The notes: generated by a model not told the origin, from the letters alone. 64,000 bases of DNA from Couchioplanes caeruleus (GCF_023499255.1 NZ_CP092183.1:2797501-2861500), one strand, 5' to 3'; counted from the first letter of the stretch, positions 27,476 to 36,143 are shown. Translations and numbers: made by a program.

Positions 27476-28690
27476 CTACGGTCGTGGTCTCGGGAACTGC
27501 TCGGCCAAGCCTTCCGCGCCCACCAGCGGCACCGCCAGCAGGTTCCGGAGATCCTCGTCACGGCGGGCCAGGGCCGCCCGCTGCGCGTCGGTGAGCGGCA
27601 CCCACGGCGCCGGCGGGGCCGGGAGGCGGGGTGGCAGGAGCCGGCCGCCGACGTACGTGGCCCGGTTTCTCAGCCGCAGCGGCGAGTGGCGCACCTGCCG
27701 GTGCGCGTCGACCACCTCGAACCGGCCCTCCTCGACCTTCCACACGGCGATGTCCGCCGGTGCGCCGACGCCGAGGGTGCCGCCGGTCAGCCCCAGGGCC
27801 CGCGCCGGGTGCACCGTCACCGCCGCGATCACCTCGTCGAGGGTCAGCCCCGCGGCGACGAGCTTCGCCATCGTCGTGGGCAGATCGAAGACCGGGCCGT
27901 GCACCGAGCGGGCGTGCAGATCCGTGGAGATCGTGTACGGCCGCAGACCCGTACCGATCTGCGCCTCGGCCACGTCGAACGCGAACCCGCCCGAGCCGTG
28001 CCCCACGTCGAACAGCACACCCCGCTCGTACGCCCGCCGCGCCGCCGCACCGAGCGGCTCCGCGAATCCGCTGGCACAGTGCGTCACGATGTCGCCCTGA
28101 CGCATGATGGCGAGGATCTCGTCGAGGGCGGGTGGCGCCGTACCTATGTGGACCATGACCGGCACGCCGCAGGCCTCAGCGGCAGCGAGGCCGCGCCGCA
28201 GGGGTTCCACGCCGTTGGCGCCGACCGTCTCGTGGTCGATGCGGACCTTCACGCCGCGGATGAGATCGCGATGCGTGCGGATCGTCTCGACGGCCAGCTC
28301 GACGTCGCAGTTCGCCGGATCACGGCTCTCCCCGGTCCGCCCGGCGAGCCCCACGGCCGAGATGTTGAGCAGCGCGGGCACGCGTACGTCCACATCGGAC
28401 ATGACGCGGCGCAGCCCGGCGAGCGTGTACGCCCCGGCCGACCCCGCGTCGACCCACGTGGTGACGCCGGTGCGCCACGCGACCGGATCCGGCTCGATGC
28501 CCCAGTAGCCGGGCCCGACGTGGGTGTGCAGGTCGATGAGGCCGGGGGTGATCAGGCACCCGGACACGTCGTGCACCACGGCCCCGGTGAGTCCCGGGCC
28601 GACAGCCGCGATCCGGCCCTCGTGCACGGCGACGTCCGCGCGGCCGGTCCCGTGCACCTCGCCGCCGGCCAGGACCAGGTCATTGATCAT
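27476..28690 (-). CDS. Amidohydrolase/deacetylase, N-acyl-D-amino-acid type (EF_0837-like)
   Basis: A 404-aa metal-dependent amidohydrolase of the dihydroorotase-like group that includes EF_0837/AHA_3915 deacetylases. Metal ligands are visible: DLHTHV (HxH), a lysine in GVKVRIDHETV that may be carbamylated, VMVHIGT, THCASGF and the final Asp in STDLHAR. Family members act on N-acyl amino acids or cyclic amides. ATG 28690 begins MINDLVLAGGEVHG, a normal amidohydrolase start; the open frame upstream is the antisense of the next gene. It heads a minus-strand operon with ridA and is divergent from a D-threonine-aldolase-like enzyme, so D-amino-acid catabolism is the best contextual guess. Confidence 0.85.
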   Translation of the reverse strand: MINDLVLAGGEVHGTGRADVAVHEGRIAAVGPGLTGAVVHDVSGCLITPGLIDLHTHVGPGYWGIEPDPVAWRTGVTTWVDAGSAGAYTLAGLRRVMSDVDVRVPALLNISAVGLAGRTGESRDPANCDVELAVETIRTHRDLIRGVKVRIDHETVGANGVEPLRRGLAAAEACGVPVMVHIGTAPPALDEILAIMRQGDIVTHCASGFAEPLGAAARRAYERGVLFDVGHGSGGFAFDVAEAQIGTGLRPYTISTDLHARSVHGPVFDLPTTMAKLVAAGLTLDEVIAAVTVHPARALGLTGGTLGVGAPADIAVWKVEEGRFEVVDAHRQVRHSPLRLRNRATYVGGRLLPPRLPAPPAPWVPLTDAQRAALARRDEDLRNLLAVPLVGAEGLAEQFPRPRP

Positions 28691-28762
28691 GCGCGGCCGC
28701 CCATCCGTAGTAGCTTCCACACCATGCGTGACCGTGTTCCCGAGGTCAAGGGAGGACCCCCG

Positions 28763-29929
28763 GTGACCCTCGACATCCCCGACGAGCTGCTGGACTGGCG
28801 GGCCAAGGGCTTCTGGCTGCCCGAGGGCTCGGTGCCGGCCCGCGCCTTCGCCGCGGCCCGGCACTCGCTGTTCGACGGATCCTTCACCTGGCCGCTGCTG
28901 GTCGTCCGGGATTCGGCGGTACGCGCGAACATCGCGACGATGGCGGCGTACGCGCGGCGGCACGGCTTCTCGTTCGCCCCGCACGCCAAGACCTCCATGG
29001 CGCCCACTCTCCTGCAGGCGCAGCTCACGGCCGGCGCGTGGGCGATGACCGTGGCGACCGCCAACCAGGCGCTGGTGCTGCGGCGGCTGGGCGTGCCGCG
29101 GGTGCTGATCGCCAACGAGGTGCTCGACCCGGCGGCGCTGGGCTGGCTCTGCGCGCAGTCGGCGCAGGGCTGGCAGGTGTACGCGCAGACCGACTCGATC
29201 GCCGGCGTCGAGGCCGCGGCGGCCGCCGGTGGGCTGCCGCTGCTCGTCGAGCTCGGCCACGCGGGCGGGCGCACGGGCTGCCGCACCGTCGACGAGGTCG
29301 TGTCCGTGGCCCGGGCCGCCGCCGACGCGCCCGGCGTGACGCTCGCCGGGCTGACCGCGTACGAGGGCGGCCTGGCCACGGCCGACGAGGTCGACGCGTT
29401 CCTCGCGGCGCAGGTCGAGGCGGTCCACGCCATCGCGGACCTGCTGCCCGACGAGGTGATCGTCTCGGCCGGCGGCAGCGCGTGGTTCGACCGCGTCGTC
29501 AAGGCGCTCGAGGGCCAGTGGCTCGACGGCCACACCGTGCACGCGGTCCTTCGCAGCGGCGCCTCCGTCACCCACGACGACGGCTTCTACCGCGAGCGCA
29601 CGCCCTTCAACCGCGAGCCGGGCGAGGGGTCGCTGACGGCGGCCCTCGAGATGTACGCGCAGGTCCTGTCCGTGCCGGAGCCGGGCCTCGCGATCGTCGG
29701 CATGGGCAAGCGCGACGCACCGTTCGACGAGGGCCTGCCGGTCACGGACGCCGGCGAGGTGGTCAAGATGAACGACCACCACACGTACGTGCGCGGCAGC
29801 GGGCCGGCCGTCGGCGACCTCGTACGGTTCGGGCTGTCCCACCCGTGCACGGCCTTCGACAAGTGGCGCTTCATCCCGGTCGCGGACGACGACGACGTGG
29901 TGGTGGACGTGCTCCACACGTACTTCTGA
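28763..29929 (+). CDS. PLP-dependent D-threonine aldolase / D-serine dehydratase-like enzyme
   Basis: A 388-aa fold-type III PLP enzyme (alanine-racemase-like barrel plus D-serine-dehydratase C-terminal domain). The PLP lysine is Lys76 in FAPHAKTSM. The C-terminal domain carries the metal-binding pair in LSHPCTAFDKW (His and Cys two residues apart), as in D-threonine aldolases and D-serine dehydratases. It probably cleaves or dehydrates a D-hydroxy-amino acid; the exact substrate is open. GTG 28763 follows AAGGGAGGA at about 7 bases and is preferred over ATG 28724. Divergent from the amidohydrolase-ridA operon across 72 bases, which probably holds both promoters. Confidence 0.87.
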   Translation: MTLDIPDELLDWRAKGFWLPEGSVPARAFAAARHSLFDGSFTWPLLVVRDSAVRANIATMAAYARRHGFSFAPHAKTSMAPTLLQAQLTAGAWAMTVATANQALVLRRLGVPRVLIANEVLDPAALGWLCAQSAQGWQVYAQTDSIAGVEAAAAAGGLPLLVELGHAGGRTGCRTVDEVVSVARAAADAPGVTLAGLTAYEGGLATADEVDAFLAAQVEAVHAIADLLPDEVIVSAGGSAWFDRVVKALEGQWLDGHTVHAVLRSGASVTHDDGFYRERTPFNREPGEGSLTAALEMYAQVLSVPEPGLAIVGMGKRDAPFDEGLPVTDAGEVVKMNDHHTYVRGSGPAVGDLVRFGLSHPCTAFDKWRFIPVADDDDVVVDVLHTYF

Positions 29930-29932
29930 CCA

Positions 29933-29955
29933 CATGGGATCCTGGCGATCCCATG
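29933..29955. promoter_or_regulatory. Palindrome overlapping the hemerythrin start codon
   Basis: CATGGGATC (29933-29941), 5-base spacer CTGGC, GATCCCATG (29947-29955): a perfect 9-bp inverted repeat whose right arm contains the ATG start (29953-29955). It could be an operator or an mRNA hairpin hiding the start codon. It could also end transcription of the upstream gene, which stops 3 bases before it. Confidence 0.6.
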
Positions 29956-30432
29956 ACTCACGCCGCATCCGACGAGTACGCCCGCTTCACCGCGTACGGT
30001 CACCAGCTCATCGCCGTGCACCACCGCCTGCTCGGCCACCTCGACGACCTGCGCGACGGGTCCGTCCCCGACCGGGAGCTGGCCGTCCACTGCCGGACCC
30101 TGTGCTCCGCCGTGACCCGCCACCACACCGGCGAGGATGAGACTGTCTTCCCCGTGCTGGCCGCGCGGCACCCGCAGCTGCGATCCTTCCTGGCCGAGCT
30201 GGACCGTGACCACCGGATCATCGCGGGCCTGCTCACCCGGCTCACCGCCCTGTCCGGCCGGCTCGGCGCGGCCCCGACGGAAGCCGGCCGCGACGAGCTG
30301 CGCATGGAGCTCGACGGGCTCGCGGCGGTGCTCGAGACGCACTTCATCGGCGAGGAGAAACGGCTGGTGGAGGTGCTGAACGCCGTGGACCCTTCCGTGG
30401 GATTGACCGGCCTGGACGAACCCGTACGCTGA
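29953..30432 (+). CDS. Hemerythrin HHE-domain protein
   Basis: A 159-aa four-helix-bundle protein with the histidine pattern of hemerythrin cation-binding (HHE) domains: YGHQLIAVHHRLLGHL, TRHHTGEDETVFPVL, LDRDHRIIAGLL and THFIGEEKRLV, each in its own helix. Such proteins carry a diiron site binding O2, NO or peroxide; in actinobacteria their roles range from oxygen/redox sensing to peroxide handling. No fused output domain is present. ATG 29953 lies within a perfect palindrome and no Shine-Dalgarno is seen, so expression may be controlled by that structure or by coupling to the upstream PLP-enzyme gene, whose stop is 23 bases away. Confidence 0.87.
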   Translation: MTHAASDEYARFTAYGHQLIAVHHRLLGHLDDLRDGSVPDRELAVHCRTLCSAVTRHHTGEDETVFPVLAARHPQLRSFLAELDRDHRIIAGLLTRLTALSGRLGAAPTEAGRDELRMELDGLAAVLETHFIGEEKRLVEVLNAVDPSVGLTGLDEPVR

Positions 30433-30479
30433 CCCGTGGTGGGGTTTTCCACCGCTCTGCGGGGCTTTGGGGAGTTCGC

Positions 30480-30875
30480 GTGGGTGCTGCTGACCGTCGT
30501 CATGTGCTTGTCGTCCGACAGCGGGAGCTGGCGTCCCGGCACGAGATTCTCGAGCGGGAGGACCCCGGCTCGGAGCGGTACGACGATCTGGAGCTGCGGG
30601 TCTTCGACGCCGCCGACGATCTCCTGCGTGAGCTCGACCGGGCCCGCGCCCGGGCGGCTTCGCGGCGGCGGGTCGTCGCGTACGTGCTGGCGGTTGCCGC
30701 GTTCGTCCCGGTGGTGCTGGTCGCCGCGGAGGTGGCGCCGAGCCTCTGGCTGGCCGCGGCGGCCGTGACCGGAGCCGCCGCCGGCGTGCTGTGGCTGACC
30801 GCTCGGCGCGTGCCCGCCCCGCCCGCGCCCGCCGCCGCGCGGGCCCGGCCGTTCGAGAGCGCGGCGCTCGCGTGA
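30480..30875 (+). CDS. Membrane protein of unknown function (131 aa)
   Basis: A 131-aa protein with an acidic/basic helical N-terminus (QRELASRHEILEREDPGSERYDDLELRVFDAADDLLRELDRAR is the visible pattern, given here only as a coiled-coil-like region at residues 13-55), two transmembrane helices (about 63-82 and 86-106) and an Ala/Pro tail. I do not recognise a family. GTG 30480 has GGGGAG at 5-base spacing; GTG 30504 is possible. The stop overlaps the next gene by 4 bases, so it opens a tightly coupled three-gene operon. Confidence 0.72.
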   Translation: MGAADRRHVLVVRQRELASRHEILEREDPGSERYDDLELRVFDAADDLLRELDRARARAASRRRVVAYVLAVAAFVPVVLVAAEVAPSLWLAAAAVTGAAAGVLWLTARRVPAPPAPAAARARPFESAALA

Positions 30876-31855
30876 GCGGCGGGGTGGGGGTGCAGACCGA
30901 TCTGGCCCGGGTTGCCGAGGCGCTGCGGGCCGACTTCGTGCGCAAGCTGGCGATGCTGCGGTCCCAGCTCGCCGACGACGTGGAGCGGGTGGCCCGGGCC
31001 GCGGAGGAGCGGGCCGAGGAGCTGCGGGTGCGTCTCGACGAGACCGACGCGCGGCTGAGCCGGGCCGGCGAGGCGCACGACGAGCTGCGGCGGGAGACCG
31101 ACGGCGGGTTGCGGTCGGCGCGGCAGGCCATCGCCCGGCTCACCGGGGAGGTGCAGCTCATCGAGGGCCGGCTGCGGATGGAGCACGGGGTGCAGCCCGT
31201 GGACCTGGAGACGCTGCCGTCCGATCTGGAGGGTCTGGTCGCCGAGGTGCGGGAGGCGGAGGAGATCCGGTCCGGCATGCTCGGTGAGGCCACCCGGGCG
31301 GCTCATCGGGCGGCGCTGGACGCGTACACGGAGCTGGAACGTCTCATCGCGGAGAGCCGCGGCCGCGCTCTCGGCGCCAGCCGTGCCCTGGCTCGCGCCC
31401 GGGTGGGCCGGCGGTCCTTCCGGCGGGCGGCCGCCGCGTACCGGATCCATCGTGGACGATGGCGGGCGCGCGACGCGGAGCTGACCGCCCGCGCGGCCGA
31501 GGCGGCCGCGGCGTGGACGGCGCTCGACCTGGACGGGCGGCTGCAGGAGCAGTACAGCGCCCATCGCGGGGCGGGCGCGATGCTGGAGCTGGCCGCGCAC
31601 CTGCGGGGCCGCGTCGACGCCGCGGTCGAGACGCACGCGCTGTTCCCGGCCTGGTTCACGATCACCGAGCTGGGGCACCGGCCGAGCGCGGCCCGCGGCG
31701 GGCAGTGGCGGGACGTGGCGACCCAGGTGCTGCTCTACCGGCTCACGTACGGCATCACCCACGGCGTGCTGGCGCTGGGCGATCCACCGGAGGGCGGCCG
31801 GCAGGCGGAGCGGTACCGCGCGGTACGGGCCGCGCTGGAACAGTTGGCGGAATGA
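30872..31855 (+). CDS. Coiled-coil protein of unknown function (327 aa)
   Basis: A 327-aa soluble protein. Residues about 10-100 form a heptad-rich helix (LADDVERVARAAEERAEELR, then LDETDARLSRAGEAHDELRR), so a long coiled coil is likely. The C-terminal half has an Ala/Arg-rich helical segment and a more globular end (FPAWFTITELGHRPSA, VATQVLLYRLTYGITHGVLALG). I do not recognise a family. The GTG start and the stop each overlap a neighbour by 4 bases. The link with a small membrane protein upstream suggests a membrane-associated complex, but this is only context. Confidence 0.72.
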   Translation: MSGGVGVQTDLARVAEALRADFVRKLAMLRSQLADDVERVARAAEERAEELRVRLDETDARLSRAGEAHDELRRETDGGLRSARQAIARLTGEVQLIEGRLRMEHGVQPVDLETLPSDLEGLVAEVREAEEIRSGMLGEATRAAHRAALDAYTELERLIAESRGRALGASRALARARVGRRSFRRAAAAYRIHRGRWRARDAELTARAAEAAAAWTALDLDGRLQEQYSAHRGAGAMLELAAHLRGRVDAAVETHALFPAWFTITELGHRPSAARGGQWRDVATQVLLYRLTYGITHGVLALGDPPEGGRQAERYRAVRAALEQLAE

Positions 31856-32577
31856 GAGTCCTGTTCGAGTGGGGACCGGCCGGTGCGGACGCGGTCGGTG
31901 CCGGTGCATCGGTGGTCGCCGTCGTCGACGTGCTGTCGTTCACCACGACGCTGACCGTGGCCGCCGACCGGGGGATCGCCGTCCGGCCGTACCCGTGGCG
32001 GGACGGGACCGCGGAACCCTTCGCCCGCCGGCACGACGCGGTCCTCGCGGTGGGCCGCCGCGCCGCCGGTCCCGGCCAGATCAGCCTCTCGCCTTCGACT
32101 GTCGCGCGGAGCTCCGGTGTGCGGCGGCTCGTGCTGCCGTCGCCGAACGGCGCGACCATCTCCGCGCGGCTCGCCACCGGCGGCGCGACGGTCGTCGGGG
32201 TCTCGCTGCGCAACGCGCCCGCGGTCGCGTCGTGGGTGCGCGACCGGGTCGGCGACGGCGGGACGGTCGCGGTGGTGGCGGCGGGGGAACGCTGGCCGGA
32301 CGGGTCGTTGCGCCCGGCGGTCGAGGACCTGTGGGGCGCGGGGTCGTTCCTCCACCATCTCGTACGCGGTACAGCCGCCGATCCGGCCCCGGAGGCGGGG
32401 GCGGCGCTGGCCGCGTACCGGATGGTGGCCGACGGCCTGGGCGCGGCCCTGCGCGACTGTGTCAGCGGCCGTGAGCTGCACGATCTGGGTTTCCCGCAGG
32501 ACGTGGACACAGCCGCGGAGTTCGGTGCGAGCGTGGCGGTTCCGGTGCTCCGCGACGGATGGTACGTGGCGGATTGA
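31852..32577 (+). CDS. 2-phosphosulfolactate phosphatase family protein (ComB-like)
   Basis: A 241-aa protein of the ComB family, whose founding member dephosphorylates 2-phosphosulfolactate in archaeal coenzyme M synthesis. The signature region VVAVVDVLSFTTTLTVA, LVLPSPNGATIS, VAVVAAGERWPDGSLRPAVEDLWGAG and the C-terminal ELHDLGFPQDVDTAAEF match the family along its length. No coenzyme M genes are nearby, and actinobacteria are not known to use that pathway in this form, so the real substrate is uncertain. ATG 31852 overlaps the upstream stop by 4 bases. It ends the three-gene operon. Confidence 0.85.
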   Translation: MRVLFEWGPAGADAVGAGASVVAVVDVLSFTTTLTVAADRGIAVRPYPWRDGTAEPFARRHDAVLAVGRRAAGPGQISLSPSTVARSSGVRRLVLPSPNGATISARLATGGATVVGVSLRNAPAVASWVRDRVGDGGTVAVVAAGERWPDGSLRPAVEDLWGAGSFLHHLVRGTAADPAPEAGAALAAYRMVADGLGAALRDCVSGRELHDLGFPQDVDTAAEFGASVAVPVLRDGWYVAD

Positions 32578-32665
32578 CCCATCGAGCCGCCAAGAGAAGC
32601 AAGATTCTTACGTGACTTCGCCATTGGCTGGTGGATAACGAGGCGAATGCCGGACCTTGTGGGGC

Positions 32666-34201
32666 ATGGAACGGAAGATCTCGTGGTGGCCGCTGGTCAC
32701 CATCTGCCTCGGCACCTTCATGCTGCTCGTGGACGTCACCATCGTGAACGTCGCCCTGCCGCAGATGGCGACCGACCTGCACACATCCTTCACCGGCCTG
32801 CAGTGGGTCGTGGACGGGTACGCCCTCTCGCTGGGCGTGCTGCTGCTCGGCGCGGGCGCGCTCGGCGACCGGCACGGCCACCGCCGCCTCTACGCCGCCG
32901 GGCTGCTCCTCTTCGCGCTCGCCTCGCTGGCGTGCGGCCTCGCATCCGGCACCGAGGTGCTCATCGCCGCCCGGGCGGTGCAGGGCGTCGGCGCGGCGGC
33001 CATGTTCACCACCACGTTCGCGCTGATCAACGCCGCGTACCAGGGGCGGGCGCGGGGCGTCGCGTACGGCGTCTGGGGCGGCGTCTCCGGTGCCGCCGCC
33101 GCGGTCGGGCCGATCCTCGGCGGCCTGCTCACCGAGGCGCTGAGCTGGCGCTGGATCTTCCTCGTCAACCTCCCGGTCAGCATCGCCGCCCTCGTGCTGT
33201 GCGCGAGCGTCCTGAGGCCCGGTGAGACCGCCCGCCGGGGCCGCTTCGACGTCGCCGGGACGCTCACGTTCACGGTCGCCGCCGGGGCGCTCACGCTCGC
33301 GGTCATCCGCGCCACCACCGAGGGCTGGTCGTCGGCGCAGACCTGGGGCCTGCTCGTGCTCAGCGGGTCCGGGTTCGCCGCGTTCGCTCTCGTGGAGCGC
33401 CGCAGTGCCGACCCGATGCTCGACCTGTCACTGCTGCGCAACCGGTCCTTCGCCGGGGTCATCGTGGCGGCGCTGCTGGTGAACTTCGCGGCGTTCGCGG
33501 CCTTCACCTACACGTCGATCTGGCTGCAGTCGCTGATCGGGTTGTCGCCGCTGCGGGCCGGGCTGACGGGCCTGCCGATGTCCGTCCTGTCCGTGGTCGT
33601 CTCCGGTGTCGCGGGCGCGAAGCTGCACGGCCGGTCGCCGCGGCTCGTCATCGGCGGCGGCATGCTGCTGATCGGCGCCGGCGCGGCCCTGTGCGCGCTG
33701 ATGATCGACGCCGACGCGAGCTGGCCGGCGCTGATCGCCGGGTACGCGGTGACCGGCGCGGGCGTCGGCCTGGTCATGCCGGCCCTGGCGCAGTCCGCGG
33801 CGGCCGCGGTGCCCCGGGAGCGCGCCGGCATGGCCGCGGGTGCGGTCACCACGGCCCGCCAGCTCGGCTTCGCGATCGGCATCGCCGTGCTGGGTACGGT
33901 CTTCGCCTCCCGTGCCGAGAGTCACCTGAGCGACCAGGGGGTGCCCGACCCGGCCGCCGCCGCACACGGGCTCGCCGCGGGCCAGGCCGGGCGGATCCTG
34001 GCCGCCGTCCCCGGCGCCGCACGGTCCGCTGTGGACACCGCGCTGCACGGCGCCGCCGCGGCCGGGCTCGACGCGGGCTACCTCGTCGCGGCGGCGGTCG
34101 GCCTCGCGGGCGGTGTCGCGGTGCTCGCGCTCGTACGCGACACGCCCGCGCCGGCCGGCTCAGACGACCGGCCCGCGGAGCACGCCGCCGTCCACCAGTG
34201 A
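32666..34201 (+). CDS. MFS transporter, DHA2 (EmrB/QacA) drug-exporter family
   Basis: A 511-aa 14-helix drug:proton antiporter. The N-terminus has the DHA2 signature TFMLLVDVTIVNVALPQMATDL, with the conserved acidic residue in helix 1 and LQWVVDGYALSLG. GALGDRHGHRRLYAAG is signature A, and GGVSGAAAAVGPILGGLL is motif C of exporters. Substrate unknown; many export cationic drugs or the cell's own metabolites. ATG 32666 is preferred over GTG 32657. The gene overlaps the convergent AsnC regulator by 42 bases, and that regulator is a possible but unproven controller. Confidence 0.9.
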   Translation: MERKISWWPLVTICLGTFMLLVDVTIVNVALPQMATDLHTSFTGLQWVVDGYALSLGVLLLGAGALGDRHGHRRLYAAGLLLFALASLACGLASGTEVLIAARAVQGVGAAAMFTTTFALINAAYQGRARGVAYGVWGGVSGAAAAVGPILGGLLTEALSWRWIFLVNLPVSIAALVLCASVLRPGETARRGRFDVAGTLTFTVAAGALTLAVIRATTEGWSSAQTWGLLVLSGSGFAAFALVERRSADPMLDLSLLRNRSFAGVIVAALLVNFAAFAAFTYTSIWLQSLIGLSPLRAGLTGLPMSVLSVVVSGVAGAKLHGRSPRLVIGGGMLLIGAGAALCALMIDADASWPALIAGYAVTGAGVGLVMPALAQSAAAAVPRERAGMAAGAVTTARQLGFAIGIAVLGTVFASRAESHLSDQGVPDPAAAAHGLAAGQAGRILAAVPGAARSAVDTALHGAAAAGLDAGYLVAAAVGLAGGVAVLALVRDTPAPAGSDDRPAEHAAVHQ

Positions 34202-35188
34202 CACGGCCTGCTTGACGCGGTCGTGGATCGGTACGGTCTCGCACGAGCGCACCTGCGGGATCGCCGCCACCTCGGTCGTCAGGTAGCGGTACAGCTCGGC
34301 GGCGTCCCGGCACAGCGCGTTCGCCACGATCGTGGCCGGGCCGGTGACCGCCGCGGCCCACGCCAGCCGGCGGTGGTCGGCCAGTTGTGCGCCGACCGCC
34401 GCCAGGTCCGCCGGGGCGACCGTGAACCACAGGTGGGCCATCGTGCGGAAGCCGAGCAGCGTCACGGCGGCGTCCAGGTCGAAGTAGAGCGCGCCGGAGG
34501 CGGTCAGGGCGGCCAGGCGCAGCGCCACCTTGCGCTGCGTCCAGCCGGTGGCGTCGGCCAGGGCCGCATAGCTGGCCCGGCCGTCGTGCGCGAGCGCGAT
34601 CAGCAGCGGCCGGTCGGCGGCCTCGAGCCGGGCGTCCCCGCCGTCCGGTTCGCCGTCCGGGCGGGACAGCAGGTCGCGGCGCTGGTCCAGATCGAGCTGG
34701 CCGTCCGCCGCGACCCAGTCCGCCTCGCCGCGCCCGACGAACCGGTGCAGCACCTGGTGCGCGCTCACCGACAGCACGTTGGCCGCGCGCGGCAGGTGGT
34801 GCAGGAGGTCCTCGCGGACGCCCCGCCGGTCCTCGGAGATGCGCACCGAGCAGGTCAGTTGGGCGCCGCCGGCGTCGATCGTGACCCAGCCGGCGTCCGT
34901 ACGCCGGGCCAGCGCGTCCGCCAGGCCCGCCGCGGTTCCGGGCCGGCAGCCGATGCGGACCAGCCACGACGTGACCCCCGGCGTACGGGACGGGTCCGCG
35001 GCTCCGAAGACGCGTACCACGCCCTGGGTGCGCATCCGCTGGTACCGCCGGGCCACGGTCTGCTCCGAGACGCCCAGCACCGCGGCCAGCCGGGCGAACG
35101 GTACCCGCGGCGACAGTTGCAGCCCGTGGAGGATCTGTCGATCGAGCTTGTCGATGACGACGGTTTCCGTCCCGGTGCGGGGGCTCAT
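34160..35188 (-). CDS. Lrp/AsnC-family regulator with two tandem modules
   Basis: A 342-aa regulator formed by two AsnC-like halves. The first has the helix-turn-helix IDKLDRQILHGLQLSPRVPFARLAAVLGVSEQTVARRYQRMR and a ligand-binding RAM-like domain. The second repeats the pattern at about residues 195-240 (ADRPLLIALAHDGRASYAALADATGWTQRKVALRL) with a second sensing domain. Double-length AsnC proteins are common in actinomycetes; effectors are usually amino acids but are unknown here. ATG 35188 is the first sensible start. It ends inside the convergent DHA2 exporter gene. Confidence 0.88.
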   Translation of the reverse strand: MSPRTGTETVVIDKLDRQILHGLQLSPRVPFARLAAVLGVSEQTVARRYQRMRTQGVVRVFGAADPSRTPGVTSWLVRIGCRPGTAAGLADALARRTDAGWVTIDAGGAQLTCSVRISEDRRGVREDLLHHLPRAANVLSVSAHQVLHRFVGRGEADWVAADGQLDLDQRRDLLSRPDGEPDGGDARLEAADRPLLIALAHDGRASYAALADATGWTQRKVALRLAALTASGALYFDLDAAVTLLGFRTMAHLWFTVAPADLAAVGAQLADHRRLAWAAAVTGPATIVANALCRDAAELYRYLTTEVAAIPQVRSCETVPIHDRVKQAVSLVDGGVLRGPVV

Positions 35189-35280
35189 CCGCAGGATCCT
35201 AGCCCCCGTGTCCTCCGTGTGAGGTGATGTCCCTTTCGGGGGATGGGCGGCGCCGGGCCGGGCCCCTAGGGTCGATGCAG

Positions 35281-35340
35281 GCCCGCGTTCGCCGGGCGTG
35301 CGACCCGGCCGCCCGCGTTCGCCGGGCGTGCGACCCGACC
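35281..35340. repeat. 30-bp tandem duplication in the leader of the next gene
   Basis: Two adjacent 30-bp units (35281-35310 and 35311-35340) differ at one position only; each contains GCGTTCGCCGGGCGTGCG. They lie between a possible -10 element TAGGGT (35267-35272) and the ATG at 35359, so they would be transcribed as 5' leader. Confidence 0.85.
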
Positions 35341-35358
35341 CGTCGAGCGGAGTCGTCC

Positions 35359-36000
35359 ATGCCCGTTTTCCGCGCACCCACCTCGCCCGCCGCCGGGACG
35401 CAGGATCCGGACGGCTACCCGGACGGACCCACCGAACGGCTCGGCCCCGCGTCGCCGCCGGCCGAACCGCCCGCGGTGCCCCGCCGGCTCGCCGTGACCG
35501 CCGTCGTCCTGGCCGGGCTGGCCCTCCTGGTCGCCGGCGCGGCCACCGTGCTGGCGTGGCGGGCACTGGGCCGGGCTCCCTCGCCGATGCCCGCGGCGGC
35601 GTCGTCGCCGGCCGGCGCGGCCTCGTACGCCGAGGAAAAGCTCAAGATCCGTGCCGGCTGCACCGGCATCACGTTCCTCGACCTCGACGAGCCTCGGGTC
35701 AACGCGCCCGGCCCGGTCAGCGACCTGCGCTACGACAGCAGCTGCGGCGGGGAGCGGCCCCGGCTGGCGCTGGCGCCCGGTGCGGTCGCGGCCGGCGACG
35801 GGGTCGATCCCCGTACCGACGCGGCGGGGTGCGCGAAGACGATCCGGACCAGCCCGCTCGGCGACGGGCAGCTCGTCTCCGTGGCGAAGGGCGTGGTCCT
35901 GTGCGTGCTGACCAGCGGCAGCCTGGTCCGCGTCGAGGTCGCGGAGGTGACCGGGGACGGTACGGCGACGCTGCGCGCGACCTCATGGCCCGCGGGGTGA
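35359..36000 (+). CDS. Single-pass membrane protein of unknown function (213 aa)
   Basis: A 213-aa protein: a Pro-rich cytoplasmic N-terminus (residues 1-40), one transmembrane helix (about 42-63, VTAVVLAGLALLVAGAATVLAW) and an extracytoplasmic domain of ~140 residues with four cysteines (GCTGITF, SSCGGE, AGCAKTI, VVLCVL). Four conserved-looking cysteines suggest two disulfides. I do not recognise the fold. ATG 35359 has GGAG at 6-base spacing; the frame is open further upstream through the tandem repeat but that part looks non-coding. Possible promoter TAGGGT at 35267. Unrelated in function to the downstream aspS as far as I can see. Confidence 0.72.
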   Translation: MPVFRAPTSPAAGTQDPDGYPDGPTERLGPASPPAEPPAVPRRLAVTAVVLAGLALLVAGAATVLAWRALGRAPSPMPAAASSPAGAASYAEEKLKIRAGCTGITFLDLDEPRVNAPGPVSDLRYDSSCGGERPRLALAPGAVAAGDGVDPRTDAAGCAKTIRTSPLGDGQLVSVAKGVVLCVLTSGSLVRVEVAEVTGDGTATLRATSWPAG

Positions 36001-36143
36001 GCCGCCGGGCCGCCGGCTGCGACCCCCGCCACCGTGGGCGGCCGGCCTCGGCCGGGCCTGATCCGGGCCGGTGGCGATGGCGCCCGGCCGCTCCTGACAC
36101 AATGTCGGGTGCGCCCTGTGAACCCGTGTGAGGAGATCTTCCC

